A DNA stretch of 64,000 bases from Acidobacteriota bacterium (lineage in GTDB: Bacteria > Acidobacteriota > Vicinamibacteria > Vicinamibacterales > UBA2999): positions 62,001-126,000 of the forward strand of contig VFZN01000002.1 in NCBI GenBank assembly GCA_016871195.1, given 5' to 3'. Position 1 is the stretch's first letter. Each line of letters begins with the position of its first letter. The notes beneath the pieces are model-generated. The model did no database searches. It saw nothing but the letters and a program-made list of their open reading frames with translations, and was not told the origin of the DNA. Made by a program: the position numbers and the translations under genes. Below are positions 26,078 through 35,316 of this stretch, one piece after another.

Positions 26078-27127
26078 ATGGCGACGCTGACCAACCGGCC
26101 GCACGGCGGCTTCCACTCGACGCTCGAGCACGATCACCCGTATCTGTTCCTCGATTCGTGCATGCAGATCTGGCCCGATGCCGACTTTGCCTCGACCCAT
26201 CTGCACGGCGTCACGGCCTACGGCGTGACGGCCTTCGAGCCGCATGATTCATTCGAACAGGCCGTCGAGCAGATGATGTTCTGGCACCTCACGGCCAGGC
26301 GCCACCCGAACCTGCTGGTAGCCAAGTCGGTCGACGACATCCGCCAGGCCAAGCGCGACCGTCGGGCCGCCCTCGTCCTCTTCGCGCAAGGCGGCGACTT
26401 TATCGGGTGGAAGCTGCACCGCGTCGAAGCGATGTATCGCCTGGGCCTTCGGGTCATGATTCCCGCCTACAACCGCACCAATCACCTGTGCGACGGCATC
26501 CTCGACCAGACCGACGGAGGCCTCAGCCGCTTCGGCGCCGCCGTCGTCGACGAGTGCAACCGGCTGGGCCTCGTGCTCGACTGCACGCACCTCGGCCACC
26601 GCTCGAGTCTCGACATCATCGACCGCAGCGCCTCGCCCGTCATCTTCAGCCACTCGAATCCGAAGGCCCTCGCGGACAATCCGCGCAATATCACCGACGA
26701 GCAAATCGGCGCCTGCCTGCGGCGTGGGGGCATCATCGGCTGTGTGGCGTGGGGACCGCTGGTCATGCGCAAGGGGACGACGCACTGGCCCACGCTCGAT
26801 GAGTTCATTGCGTGCATCGATCACGTGGCGCAGATGGCCGGCACAGCCGATCAGATCGGCATCGCCACCGACATGTCACTCGGCAGCTATCCCCCGCATG
26901 GCAGTGACCCCTGGGGCGAGCCCCGCTATGTGTCGATTTCCGAAGAGTACGGCCGGCATGTCACCTCCGACATCCGGTCGCACCAGCGCGCGCTCGACGG
27001 CTTCCACGACTATGCGCAGATCGCCGACGTCGCCGGCCGGCTGCTGCAGCGCGGCTATACCGATGCGCAGGTGCACGGCCTGCTGGGCGGCAATTACCTG
27101 CGGCTGTTCGAACAGCTCTGGTCGTAG
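26078..27127 (+). CDS. Membrane dipeptidase (family M19)
   Basis: Zinc dipeptidase of the renal dipeptidase family, 349 aa, cleaving dipeptides (often with a D-residue at the C-terminal side). The C-terminal half carries LVLDCTHLGHRSSLD and IFSHSNPKAL, which supply the metal-binding His residues, then IGIATDMSLG with the late Asp. The usual N-terminal H-x-D is not obvious (HDHPYLFLDSCMQIW is the nearest), so the first site may differ. No signal peptide. It sits on the opposite strand, splitting the peptide-transporter genes into two blocks, and its product probably acts on imported dipeptides. Confidence 0.85.
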   Translation: MATLTNRPHGGFHSTLEHDHPYLFLDSCMQIWPDADFASTHLHGVTAYGVTAFEPHDSFEQAVEQMMFWHLTARRHPNLLVAKSVDDIRQAKRDRRAALVLFAQGGDFIGWKLHRVEAMYRLGLRVMIPAYNRTNHLCDGILDQTDGGLSRFGAAVVDECNRLGLVLDCTHLGHRSSLDIIDRSASPVIFSHSNPKALADNPRNITDEQIGACLRRGGIIGCVAWGPLVMRKGTTHWPTLDEFIACIDHVAQMAGTADQIGIATDMSLGSYPPHGSDPWGEPRYVSISEEYGRHVTSDIRSHQRALDGFHDYAQIADVAGRLLQRGYTDAQVHGLLGGNYLRLFEQLWS

Positions 27128-27148
27128 CCAGCGCTCGCCCCTGGCGTG

Positions 27149-27988
27149 TCAGCGCTTCGGGTCGAGGGCATCGCGCAGGCCGTCGCCCACCAGCGAGAAG
27201 CTGAGGGCGACGAGCGTAATCGCAACCCCAGGCGCGAAGGCGCCGAGCGGGGCCGTGCGCGTGAGGTCGCGTCCGCGACTCAGCATCGCCCCCCACTCAG
27301 GCTCGGGCGGCTGCACCCCGAGCCCGAGAAACGACAGCCCCGACGCCACCAGCACAGCCTTGCCCAGCAGCACGGTCGTCTGTGCCACCACGGGCGACAC
27401 ACACAGCGGCCACACATGCTTCCTGATAATCCACAGCGTCGATGCCCCCAGTGCACGCGCGGCCACCACGCTGTCGCGCCCGACGGCCGTCAGCGCTGAC
27501 GCCCGCACCACGCGCGCGCATGTGGGCACGGCATAGGCGGCCACAGCCACCAGTGTGCTGCCGGTCCCCGGGCCCAGCGCGGCGATCACGGCGATGGCGA
27601 GCAGAATATCCGGAAACGACAGCAGCACATCGACGAGCCACACAATCGCCCGGTCAGTCCACCCGCCAGCCCACGCGGCCGCGAGGCCCAGCGTGGCACC
27701 GATCGCGAGCGCGCTGAGCACGCCCCCCACACTCAGCAGCAGCGACACGCGTGCCCCGAACAGCAGGCGACTGAGTGTGTCACGCCCCAACTGGTCAGTG
27801 CCAAGCGGATGCATCGCCGAGGGTCCGGCAAAATTGTTCGCCAGATCCACCACCAGCGGGTCGTACGGTGCCAGCCACGGCGCACCGATCGCGGCAATCA
27901 CCACAAGGCCGAGACACACCGCCCCGGCGACAGCCGCGCGATGCCGCAGGAACCGTGCGGGTGCACCCGTGCCTGCGCGGGCCGTCAT
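27149..27988 (-). CDS. Peptide ABC transporter permease (DppC-like)
   Basis: Second permease, 279 aa, about six membrane helices. The DppC/OppC signature HPLGTDQLGRDTLSRLLFGARVSL lies after the first helix. The EAA-type loop (VVAARALGASTLWIIRKHVWP) contacts the ATPases. Its ATG overlaps the DppB-like stop (27985-27988). Confidence 0.94.
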   Translation of the reverse strand: MTARAGTGAPARFLRHRAAVAGAVCLGLVVIAAIGAPWLAPYDPLVVDLANNFAGPSAMHPLGTDQLGRDTLSRLLFGARVSLLLSVGGVLSALAIGATLGLAAAWAGGWTDRAIVWLVDVLLSFPDILLAIAVIAALGPGTGSTLVAVAAYAVPTCARVVRASALTAVGRDSVVAARALGASTLWIIRKHVWPLCVSPVVAQTTVLLGKAVLVASGLSFLGLGVQPPEPEWGAMLSRGRDLTRTAPLGAFAPGVAITLVALSFSLVGDGLRDALDPKR

Positions 27989-28899
27989 GTGCGCAGCCTC
28001 GGATCAAGCCTCGCCGCCAGCACATCGGTTGCGGCATTGATCAGCACGTAACTGGTGGCCACGACCAGCACACCGCCCTGAATCATCGGAAAGTCACGGG
28101 CCACCACCGCGTCAACCATCATGCGGCCGAGCCCGGGAATGGCAAACACACTCTCGACCAGTACGGTGCCGGCCAGCAGGCCGCCGATGCGCAGGCCCAG
28201 CACCGTCGCGATGGGAACGGCCGCATTGCCCAGCGCATGACGCCACAGCATGCGACGGCTGCTCACGCCCCGTGCCCGCGCCGCACGCAGAAATTCGTCA
28301 CCGAGCACATCGAGCAGTGTCGCCCGCGTCATGCGCGCCACCTCGCCTGCCGATTGCAGTCCCAGTGTCAGCACCGGCAGCACGAAGTGCCTTGGCGTGG
28401 CCGCGCCAATGGCTGGCAGCCAGCCCAGCCACACGGCCATCACCAGCATCAGCATCAGGGCCAGCCAGTACGACGGCGTCGACACGGCCACCAGCGTCAG
28501 CGTCATCACGACGTGATCGAGCCATCGCTGATGCCGCACGGCAGCCACGACACCTGCCGTCACCCCGACAAGCGCCGCCAGCACCACACTGGCCACACTC
28601 AGCAGCAGCGTGTACGGCATGCGCGCCGCAACTTCCTCGATTACGGGGCGACCCGTTCTGATCGACACGCCGAAATCACCACGCAGCGTGCGCGACAGAA
28701 ACGCGCCAAACTGTTCGTGCAGCGGACGGTTGAGGCCCAGCGACTCCCGAATCGCGGCCACTGTCTCCGGGCTCGCATCGAGTCCGGCCGCAATTGCCGC
28801 CGGGTCGCCGGGAATGGCGTGCATGATGAGGAACACCAGCACCGACACCCCGAGCAGCGTCGGCACAGTACGCAGCACGGCGGCCGCGGCATGCCGCAC
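27985..28899 (-). CDS. Peptide ABC transporter permease (DppB-like)
   Basis: First permease, 304 aa. It begins with the DppB/OppB type sequence VPTLLGVSVLVFLIMHAIPGDPA, then LNRPLHEQFGAFL and GDFGVSIRTGRPV. The EAA loop FLRAARARGVSSRRMLWRHALGN is present. Two bases separate it from the end of the solute-binding protein gene upstream, so it is co-transcribed. Confidence 0.95.
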   Translation of the reverse strand: MRHAAAAVLRTVPTLLGVSVLVFLIMHAIPGDPAAIAAGLDASPETVAAIRESLGLNRPLHEQFGAFLSRTLRGDFGVSIRTGRPVIEEVAARMPYTLLLSVASVVLAALVGVTAGVVAAVRHQRWLDHVVMTLTLVAVSTPSYWLALMLMLVMAVWLGWLPAIGAATPRHFVLPVLTLGLQSAGEVARMTRATLLDVLGDEFLRAARARGVSSRRMLWRHALGNAAVPIATVLGLRIGGLLAGTVLVESVFAIPGLGRMMVDAVVARDFPMIQGGVLVVATSYVLINAATDVLAARLDPRLRT

Positions 28900-28901
28900 G
28901 C

Positions 28902-30476
28902 CTAGCGCACCACCGCGCGCTCGAAGGTCACGACCCCCAGCGCCGACGGCGACAGGTCACTCACCCCTCGGCGCGAGGCGATGACGTAGTAGTTGTCGTA
29001 CATCCAAATGGCGCCGGGGTCTTCCAGATAGACAATCTCCTGCGCCCGACGATAGAGCGCCTGACGACGTGCAGCATCGGTCTCCCGCATGGCCGCCGTG
29101 ATCACATCATCAAACTCGGCATTCGAGTAATAGCCGTAATTGTTTTCGTTGGTCGGCGCTGTCTGGAAGATTGGACGCAGCCCCCAGTCGGCGTCAGCGG
29201 TTGAGGCGCCGGCGCCCATGATGAACAGCTCCTGCGGATTCTTTTCTGGAGGAAGGCCAGCCCAGAACTGCACCATCGTCGCCCAGTCATGCACCTGAAT
29301 GGTCGACACAATACCCACGTCGCGCAGCTGCGCGGCGATGGCTTCAGCCAGTTCCACGCCCATCGGATAACGAGGTGTCGTCGCAATCTTCAGGGGAAAC
29401 CCGTTCGGGTGACCGGCCTCGGCCAGCAGCTGCCGCGCCTTCTCTAGGTCGCGCGCGATCTCGCCGAGGGGCGCATAGCCGCGCATGATGGGGGTCAGCG
29501 CACTCGTCGACGGGGTCGCAAATCCCTGCACCAGCTGATCGACGATGGCCCGGCGATCGATGGCCAGTGATATGGCCTGGCGCACGCGCCGGTCATTGAG
29601 CGGTGGCTTCGTCACATTGAAGCGGAACTGCTGGGCACCGATGCTCACCGTCTTGGTCACGGCGATCGCAGGCGACGCCCCCAGCCGGTCGAGCTCGGGA
29701 GGCGGCACGCGCGAGATGACGTCGACATCACCAGCCTCGAGGGCGAGCACGCGTGCCGCGCCTTCGGGAATGGGCCGATACACAATGCGCCGGGTCGGTG
29801 GCGTCAGGCGCCAGTGCTGCTCGACGCGCTCGAGCACCAGTTCCTGGTCGCGCTTCCAGCTGATCACACGATAGGGACCGGTGCCCACCGTCGACGTCGC
29901 GGTCGTGCCGAAGGCCGCGCCGTGGGTGGCCATCGCTGCCGGGCTGAGAATGGTCGACGAAATGTGCGCGATGGTCGGCTCGAAGGCGCCGAATGGATAT
30001 TTCGTGACGAAGCGCACCGTGAAATCGTCAACGGCTTCCACGCGGTCGAGCATGACGAACAGCGACAGCCGTTTGTGCTTCTGTGCCGGATCGAGCACGC
30101 GGGCAAACGAAACCCGCACGGCCTCGGCATTAAACGGGCTGCCGTCATGGAACGTCACCCCACGGCGCAGGTGGAAGGTCCACGTGATGCCGTCAGACTC
30201 CACGTTCCACCGCTCGGCCAGGCGACCGACGATGTTCATCTGGTCGTCGAAGCCGAGCAGCCCTTCGAAGACCATGCCAATCACCTGATCGGATTCGGTG
30301 TCGGTGGTGTTGTGCGGGTCGAGCGTCGTGGCATCGGCTGGCGCTGAAAACACGAGCGTGTCGCGCGGGGCCGTGGCCTCGGGCGCCTGCCCCCTGCCGC
30401 CGCAGCCGATGCCGGCAGCAGCCAGCGCCAGCAGCGCGACAACGGTCGCGGCGTGCGGCAGACGATTGTTACTCAT
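28902..30476 (-). CDS. Peptide ABC transporter substrate-binding lipoprotein (family 5)
   Basis: Extracytoplasmic solute-binding protein of the DppA/OppA family, 524 aa. It carries a lipobox ending GIGCGG (Cys ~25). Family 5 features include DTLVFSAPADATTLDPHNTTD, the WTFHLRRGVTFHDGSPFNAEAV signature and the late FNVTKPPLNDRRVRQAISLAIDR. It captures peptides (or similar) and delivers them to the permeases. The start at 30476 overlaps the aspartoacylase-like stop (ATGA). Confidence 0.93.
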   Translation of the reverse strand: MSNNRLPHAATVVALLALAAAGIGCGGRGQAPEATAPRDTLVFSAPADATTLDPHNTTDTESDQVIGMVFEGLLGFDDQMNIVGRLAERWNVESDGITWTFHLRRGVTFHDGSPFNAEAVRVSFARVLDPAQKHKRLSLFVMLDRVEAVDDFTVRFVTKYPFGAFEPTIAHISSTILSPAAMATHGAAFGTTATSTVGTGPYRVISWKRDQELVLERVEQHWRLTPPTRRIVYRPIPEGAARVLALEAGDVDVISRVPPPELDRLGASPAIAVTKTVSIGAQQFRFNVTKPPLNDRRVRQAISLAIDRRAIVDQLVQGFATPSTSALTPIMRGYAPLGEIARDLEKARQLLAEAGHPNGFPLKIATTPRYPMGVELAEAIAAQLRDVGIVSTIQVHDWATMVQFWAGLPPEKNPQELFIMGAGASTADADWGLRPIFQTAPTNENNYGYYSNAEFDDVITAAMRETDAARRQALYRRAQEIVYLEDPGAIWMYDNYYVIASRRGVSDLSPSALGVVTFERAVVR

Positions 30477-31501
30477 GCCGTCACCCACCGCGTGCGTCCG
30501 TCCTCGAGGCTGGCGACGCCGTACGCCCAGCCTCCCGGACGCACCATGTGCGCACGACACGCATAGAAGAGCACGCCGCGGCCCGGGCACCGCACCTCAT
30601 CGACAACGGCGAACGTCTGCGGATCAACGATACGCGCCATCAGTTCACCCGGAGCGACCTCGGTCAACTGCCGATCGAGATCCACAAGCGGCTCGAGATA
30701 TCCTCCGGCCTTCGGACCGACGCGCCAGTAATCGTGCACTTCCAGATAGCGAGAGAGCGACGGCACCTCGCCGTCGAGCATGCCGAGGTGACGCATAACG
30801 CCCACAGTCCCCGTCAGGTTCTGTTCAATCCATTCCGCTTCGCGCGCGACCCCCCAGCCGAGTCCTCCCACTTCAGCGACGATGCCCGGAATGCCGAACT
30901 GCTCGCCGGCGTACCCCAGCGAAGTACGCGGCCCGCGCAGCCCCGAGTGAATCGTCAGGCAGTGCACCACAGGAAAACCGTACGCCAGCGCCATGGCGCG
31001 GCTTTGCGACGACACATCGGCCCGTGTGAAGTCGGTCACATAGCTCACATCGGCCATCGTCGCACCCCACCCGCCGACGTGATAGTCGATGATGGCGTGC
31101 GACTGGCGCATCAGGTGATCGGCAATCGCGCGCGTCACCTGATTGCTCAGCCACTGATACGGCCCGCCGAAGGTGCGGTTGGCGTCAGGTTCGTCGGCGT
31201 TGTCGAGGATGCAGCGGCTGTCGGTCAGAAACGCCACCGGGTTGGCGACGGGCACGGCGAGCACAGCGCCGCGGAGCGTCGCAGGGTCGAGCCGGGCCAC
31301 CAGCTCGCGGAGAATGAGCGCCGAGAACCACTCGTTGCCGTGCAGCATCGAGAGCAGCAGCAGCGTGGGACCGTCGTGGGCGCCGGCCACCACGTGTGTC
31401 GGAATCGTGACCGGGCCTGTGAGATCGTGCGCCACAGGTACATGGACCACCTGATGTGTCCCCGCCTGCACGCGTGTGCCAGCCAGCTGAATTTCAGGCA
31501 T
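30473..31501 (-). CDS. Succinylglutamate desuccinylase/aspartoacylase (AstE/AspA) family protein
   Basis: Zinc carboxypeptidase-like deacylase, 342 aa. Metal-binding HGNEWFSA (HxxE) is followed by DANRTFGG (substrate-binding NR pair) and IDYHVGG with the third His. Family members remove acyl groups from N-acyl amino acids or act on small amides. It heads the peptide-transporter operon (stop overlaps the substrate-binding gene), suggesting the imported compound is, or becomes, N-acylated. The start at 31501 is set by TATAAT 7 bases upstream. Confidence 0.87.
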   Translation of the reverse strand: MPEIQLAGTRVQAGTHQVVHVPVAHDLTGPVTIPTHVVAGAHDGPTLLLLSMLHGNEWFSALILRELVARLDPATLRGAVLAVPVANPVAFLTDSRCILDNADEPDANRTFGGPYQWLSNQVTRAIADHLMRQSHAIIDYHVGGWGATMADVSYVTDFTRADVSSQSRAMALAYGFPVVHCLTIHSGLRGPRTSLGYAGEQFGIPGIVAEVGGLGWGVAREAEWIEQNLTGTVGVMRHLGMLDGEVPSLSRYLEVHDYWRVGPKAGGYLEPLVDLDRQLTEVAPGELMARIVDPQTFAVVDEVRCPGRGVLFYACRAHMVRPGGWAYGVASLEDGRTRWVTA

Positions 31502-31508
31502 GCGCGGA

Positions 31509-31514
31509 ATTATA
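31509..31514 (-). promoter_or_regulatory. -10 box, leaderless promoter of the peptide-transport operon
   Basis: Consensus TATAAT on the minus strand, 7 bases before ATG 31501; no Shine-Dalgarno sequence. Confidence 0.65.
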
Positions 31515-31633
31515 CGGGTTCTGCTGGACCCAGCCTGCACACGCCGCCCTTCGCACTGCGCGGCCGGTGGCCGATGCGAAACTCTGCCCGTGGCACAGCC
31601 GGCCCTGCCAGCGACGTCGTCCCCCGAGCATGC

Positions 31634-31681
31634 CGACGGCTTGACCGTCGCAAAGGCCGCAGCCATCGACGTCGAAGGCCG
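31634..31681. repeat. Degenerate copy of the tex 3' end
   Basis: These 48 bases match 38 of 48 with the end of tex (31741-31788), offset 107 bases. On the minus strand it can be read RPSTSMAAAFATVKPSA against RPATSMAAAFARVKPTP in Tex. Lies in the 233-base gap between tex and the transport operon, where I see no gene. Confidence 0.6.
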
Positions 31682-31734
31682 CGCCTGCGGCGCTGGTGGT
31701 TCGCATTGCTCGCGGCTGCCGCCCGCGGCCGTGC

Positions 31735-34053
31735 CTACGGCGTCGGCTTGACCCTGGCGAACGCAGCGGCCATCGACGTGGCGGGCCGTGACGGCGGCGC
31801 CGGCCGCTCGTGACGATCGCGGCGCGGCCCTCCACCAGGGGCCGACGGCCGTGCACCGGCCTCGCGTGGCTGACGTTCAATCACCGCCTGCCGCTTCATC
31901 GTCAGCGAGACGCAGTGACGCTTGAGATCGACCTCGAGCACGGTGACCGTGACGATCTGCCCGGCCTTCACCACATCGTGCGGATCCTTCACAAAGCGAT
32001 CGGCCAGCTGCGACACATGCACCAGCCCGTCCTGATGAACGCCGATGTCGACGAACGCACCGAAGTTGGCCACGTTGGTCACGACACCTTCGAGCGGCAT
32101 GCCGGGCACCAGATCAGACAGCGCATGCACACCGTCCCTGAACACGGCCGTGCGGAACTCGGGCCGCGGATCGCGCCCCGGCTTCTCGAGCTCGCGCAGG
32201 ATGTCGCGCTCCGTCGGTTCGCCGAACTGCGCATCGACAAACTCGGCAGGCCGCAGCGCCTTGAGCGTGTCGGCACGGCCAATCAGCTCGCGTGGCGCCA
32301 CGCCCGCACGCGCCGCCATGCGCTCGACCACAGGATAGGCCTCGGGATGCACCGCCGAGGCGTCGAGCGGATTGTCGCCCTGCATGATCCGCAGAAAGCC
32401 CGCCGCCTGCTGGAACGTGCGCTCGCCGATGCGTGGCACCTCGAGGAGTGCCTGCCTCGTGCGGAACGGTCCGTGCGCGTCCCGGTGGGCGACGATGTTG
32501 CGGACCAGCGATTCCGACAGACCCGAGATGCGCGTCAGCAGCGGCGCCGAGGCCGTGTTCACGTCGGCTCCGACGGCATTCACGCAGTCTTCCACCACGG
32601 CATTAAGCGTGCGCGCCAGCTGCACCTGACTCACGTCGTACTGATACTGCCCAACACCGATGGCTTTCGGTTCGATGCGCACCAGCTCGGCGAGCGGATC
32701 CTGCAGACGACGGGCAATGGAAATGGCCCCGCGCAGCGACACATCGACCGTGGGAAACTCCTGCGAGGCGAGCGGCGACGCCGAGTAGACCGAGGCCCCG
32801 GCTTCCGACACCATCACTTTGGTCAGGCCCGCCTCGGGATACTGCGAAAGAAGGGCTCCCACGAGGGCGTCGGTTTCCCTCGACGCCGTGCCGTTGCCGA
32901 TGGCAATCAGGCTGACACGGTGCCTGGCGCAGAGGGCCGCCAGTGTTCGCAGTGCCCCTTCCCGATCATTGCGTGGTTCGTGCGGGAACACCGTGGCCGT
33001 GTCGAGCAGACGGCCCGTCGCGTCGACCACGGCCACCTTCACCCCGGTGCGAATGCCGGGATCAAGCCCCATCGTCACGCGCGGACCGGCGGGGGCGGCA
33101 AGCAGCAGATCGCGCAGGTTCCTGCCGAACACCTGAATCGCTTCCGCCTCAGCAGCCTCACGAATGCGCTGCTCGGCTTCGAGCTCGAGGTGAATCGCCA
33201 GCTTGAACTTCCACGTCCACCGCACAGTTTCGCGCAGCCAGGCATCGGCCGGACGTCGACGGTCTTCGACGCCGACGCGCGCCGCGATCCGCCGCTCGGG
33301 TTCAGCGGGTGTGCCGGCCGGCAGCCCTTCGTCGGGAAGCACCACCCCGAGGCGCAGCACCCCTTCGTTGCGGCCGCGCAGCAGGGCCAGCGCACGATGC
33401 GACGGCGCCTTCGCCATCGGCTCGCTGGCGGCGAAGTAATCAGAGAACCTCACGCCTTCGTCTTCCTTGCCCGGCACTACGGTCGACCGCCATTCGGCTT
33501 TCTGCCACAGCAGGTCGCGCAGCGTGCCCAGCAATTCGGCATCCTCGGCCCACTGCTCGACCAGAATCCAGCGGGCCCCCTCGAGCGCTGCCGCCACATC
33601 AGGTACACCAGCCTCGGCATTCACATAGGCAGCCGCCGCAGCCTCGGGTTGCTGCGCCGGATCGCTGTAGAGGGTCTGTGCCAGCGGCTCAAGGCCCGCG
33701 TCGCGCGCAATCTGTCCGCGCGTGCGCCGCTTGGGCTTGTAGGGCAGATAGAGGTCCTCCAGCCGCGCCTTGGTGTCAGCCGCACGCACCAGCGTCTCGA
33801 GTTCCGGCGTCAGCTTGCCCTGCTCCCCGATGCCCTTCAGCACGGTCGCGCGACGGTCCTCGAGTTCACGCAGATAGCCCAGCTACTCTTCCAGCGTCCG
33901 CAGCTGCACATCGTCGAGGCCACCGGTCGCCTCCTTGCGATAGCGGGCGATGAACGGCACGGTGGCCTTGTCGTTGAGCAGGGCAATGGCCGCATCGACC
34001 TGACGGACCTGCACCGACAGCTGGTCAGCAAAGCGTTGGGCAATGGATGTCAT
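31735..34053 (-). pseudogene. tex: RNA-binding transcription accessory protein Tex with an in-frame amber codon
   Basis: Tex/YhgF homologue: N-terminal HTH-like domain, YqgF/RuvX-like domain, helix-hairpin-helix region and a C-terminal S1 RNA-binding domain (LEGVVTNVANFGAFVDIGVHQDGLVHVSQL). Reading from ATG 34053 gives [10 protein letters not shown]..., [19 protein letters not shown], exactly the Tex N-terminus. Codon 57 is TAG (33883-33885), within LEE-stop-LGYLRELEDRR, where relatives have Arg or a similar residue. The frame then continues to 31735 for a normal total of 772 codons. A GTG at 33843 could restart a 702-aa protein lacking the N-terminal domain. Either a nonsense mutation, a sequencing error or readthrough; TAG is an ordinary stop elsewhere in the window. 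Confidence 0.85.
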
Positions 34054-34130
34054 ACGCGGAAAAACACTGAGGGAAAAAGTGCCGGGCGGCGTGAAGGAAA
34101 TCAGTCTACCATCTGACGGATGGAGGCCCG

Positions 34131-35255
34131 ATGATCCGCTCCCGCGTGCTGCTGTGCTCCCTGATCGTGCTGACGGCGTCTGTGGCGTCGGCGCAGTTCC
34201 GTGCCACGGACGGCGTCACCATCGACGCCCTGGGCGATCCGCAATATTCGACGTTTTCCCTCTGTGCCATCGACCCGGCGACCGGGCAGTCGGGGGCGGC
34301 CGTCACGACGCGCGTGCCCTTCGTGGGCCGTGCCGTGCCGTGGGTGCGCGCCGGTGTGGGCGCGGTCTGCACGCAGGCTTCGACGATGGTCGAGTATGGC
34401 GTGAAGGGGCTTGACCTGATGGCGAAGGGCGTGGCGCCAGCCGATGCCATCTCGCAGCTGCTGTCGACCGACGCGAACCGCGAGTCGCGGCAGCTCGGCA
34501 TGATTGACATGCAGGGGCGGGCGGCCGCGCACTCGGGCCGCAACAACGGTGACTGGGCCGGCAGCCGGCAGGGGCGCCACTACACCGTGCAGGCCAACAT
34601 CATGGTGGGGCCCGAAGTCGTAGAGGCCGTGGCCACCACCTTCGAGGCCCTCGAGTCAACGGGACTGCCGCTCGCCGAACGCATGATTCTGGCAATGGAA
34701 GCCGGACAGCAGAAGGGCGGTGACCGCCGCTGGGGCAACCTGCAGTCGGCGGCGATCAAGATTGCCGACCCGAAGGATCCTGGTCGCGGTGGCGATTACA
34801 TCAGCCTCGCCATCGAGGTCGGCGAGCATGCCGAGCCGGTGGGTGAGATGAAGCGCATTTACTACACCACCGGGCGTCGGCTGGGCTATCGCACCTTCTC
34901 ACGCATTGAAGGCGCTGATGTCATCGAGCTGAAGCGCATGCTGCATGCGCTCGGCTACTGGCGTCCGTCGCTGGCGCAGTTTGCCGAGGCGCCTGTGATG
35001 AATGCGCAGGCCAATCAGGCACTGCGGCAGTCGAACCCGGCCGCGTTCGAGCAGGCCCAGACCGAGGCACGGCGGGCCGCAGCCGCCTATCAGCAGGACT
35101 ACGCGCGGTTTGATGAAGAGACCGTGGCCGCCGTCGACAAGTTTCGCGAAGATCAGCGCCTCAACTATGCCGGCACGCCACCGGGGCTGGTCGACGAGCG
35201 GCTCGTCCAGGCGCTGCGGCGTGCTTACTTCGCCAGGCCGAGGCCGCAGCGCTGA
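34131..35255 (+). CDS. Exported DUF1028 protein with C-terminal peptidoglycan-binding-like domain
   Basis: A 374-aa protein with a signal peptide ([21 protein letters not shown]). The DUF1028 domain is [22 protein letters not shown], through [11 protein letters not shown] and [14 protein letters not shown], an Ntn-hydrolase-like fold. The last ~110 residues ([17 protein letters not shown]..., [16 protein letters not shown]) resemble the putative peptidoglycan-binding domain often attached to DUF1028. Its enzyme activity is not established. A GGAGG precedes ATG 34131. Divergent from tex. Confidence 0.87.
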   Translation: MIRSRVLLCSLIVLTASVASAQFRATDGVTIDALGDPQYSTFSLCAIDPATGQSGAAVTTRVPFVGRAVPWVRAGVGAVCTQASTMVEYGVKGLDLMAKGVAPADAISQLLSTDANRESRQLGMIDMQGRAAAHSGRNNGDWAGSRQGRHYTVQANIMVGPEVVEAVATTFEALESTGLPLAERMILAMEAGQQKGGDRRWGNLQSAAIKIADPKDPGRGGDYISLAIEVGEHAEPVGEMKRIYYTTGRRLGYRTFSRIEGADVIELKRMLHALGYWRPSLAQFAEAPVMNAQANQALRQSNPAAFEQAQTEARRAAAAYQQDYARFDEETVAAVDKFREDQRLNYAGTPPGLVDERLVQALRRAYFARPRPQR

Positions 35256-35316
35256 CCGGCGGCGAGGCCGCGAGAGGTGTGCGCCTGCACGACCACCGAT
35301 TGAACGCTGAACGCCC

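Noticed and set aside
24968-26245. Longer 425-codon version of the DppD-like ATPase
   Set aside because: The extra N-terminal 90 residues are Arg/Gly-rich without homology and overlap the M19 gene on the other strand; the normal start is at 25975.
33883-33885. Genetic code reassignment or pyrrolysine at the tex TAG
   Set aside because: TAG ends several other genes here (for example at 3641, 9542 and 27127), so it is an ordinary stop.
31810-34116. 768-codon plus-strand open frame across tex
   Set aside because: Antisense shadow of tex; composition dominated by His/Arg/Gln with no domain, typical of GC-rich antisense frames.
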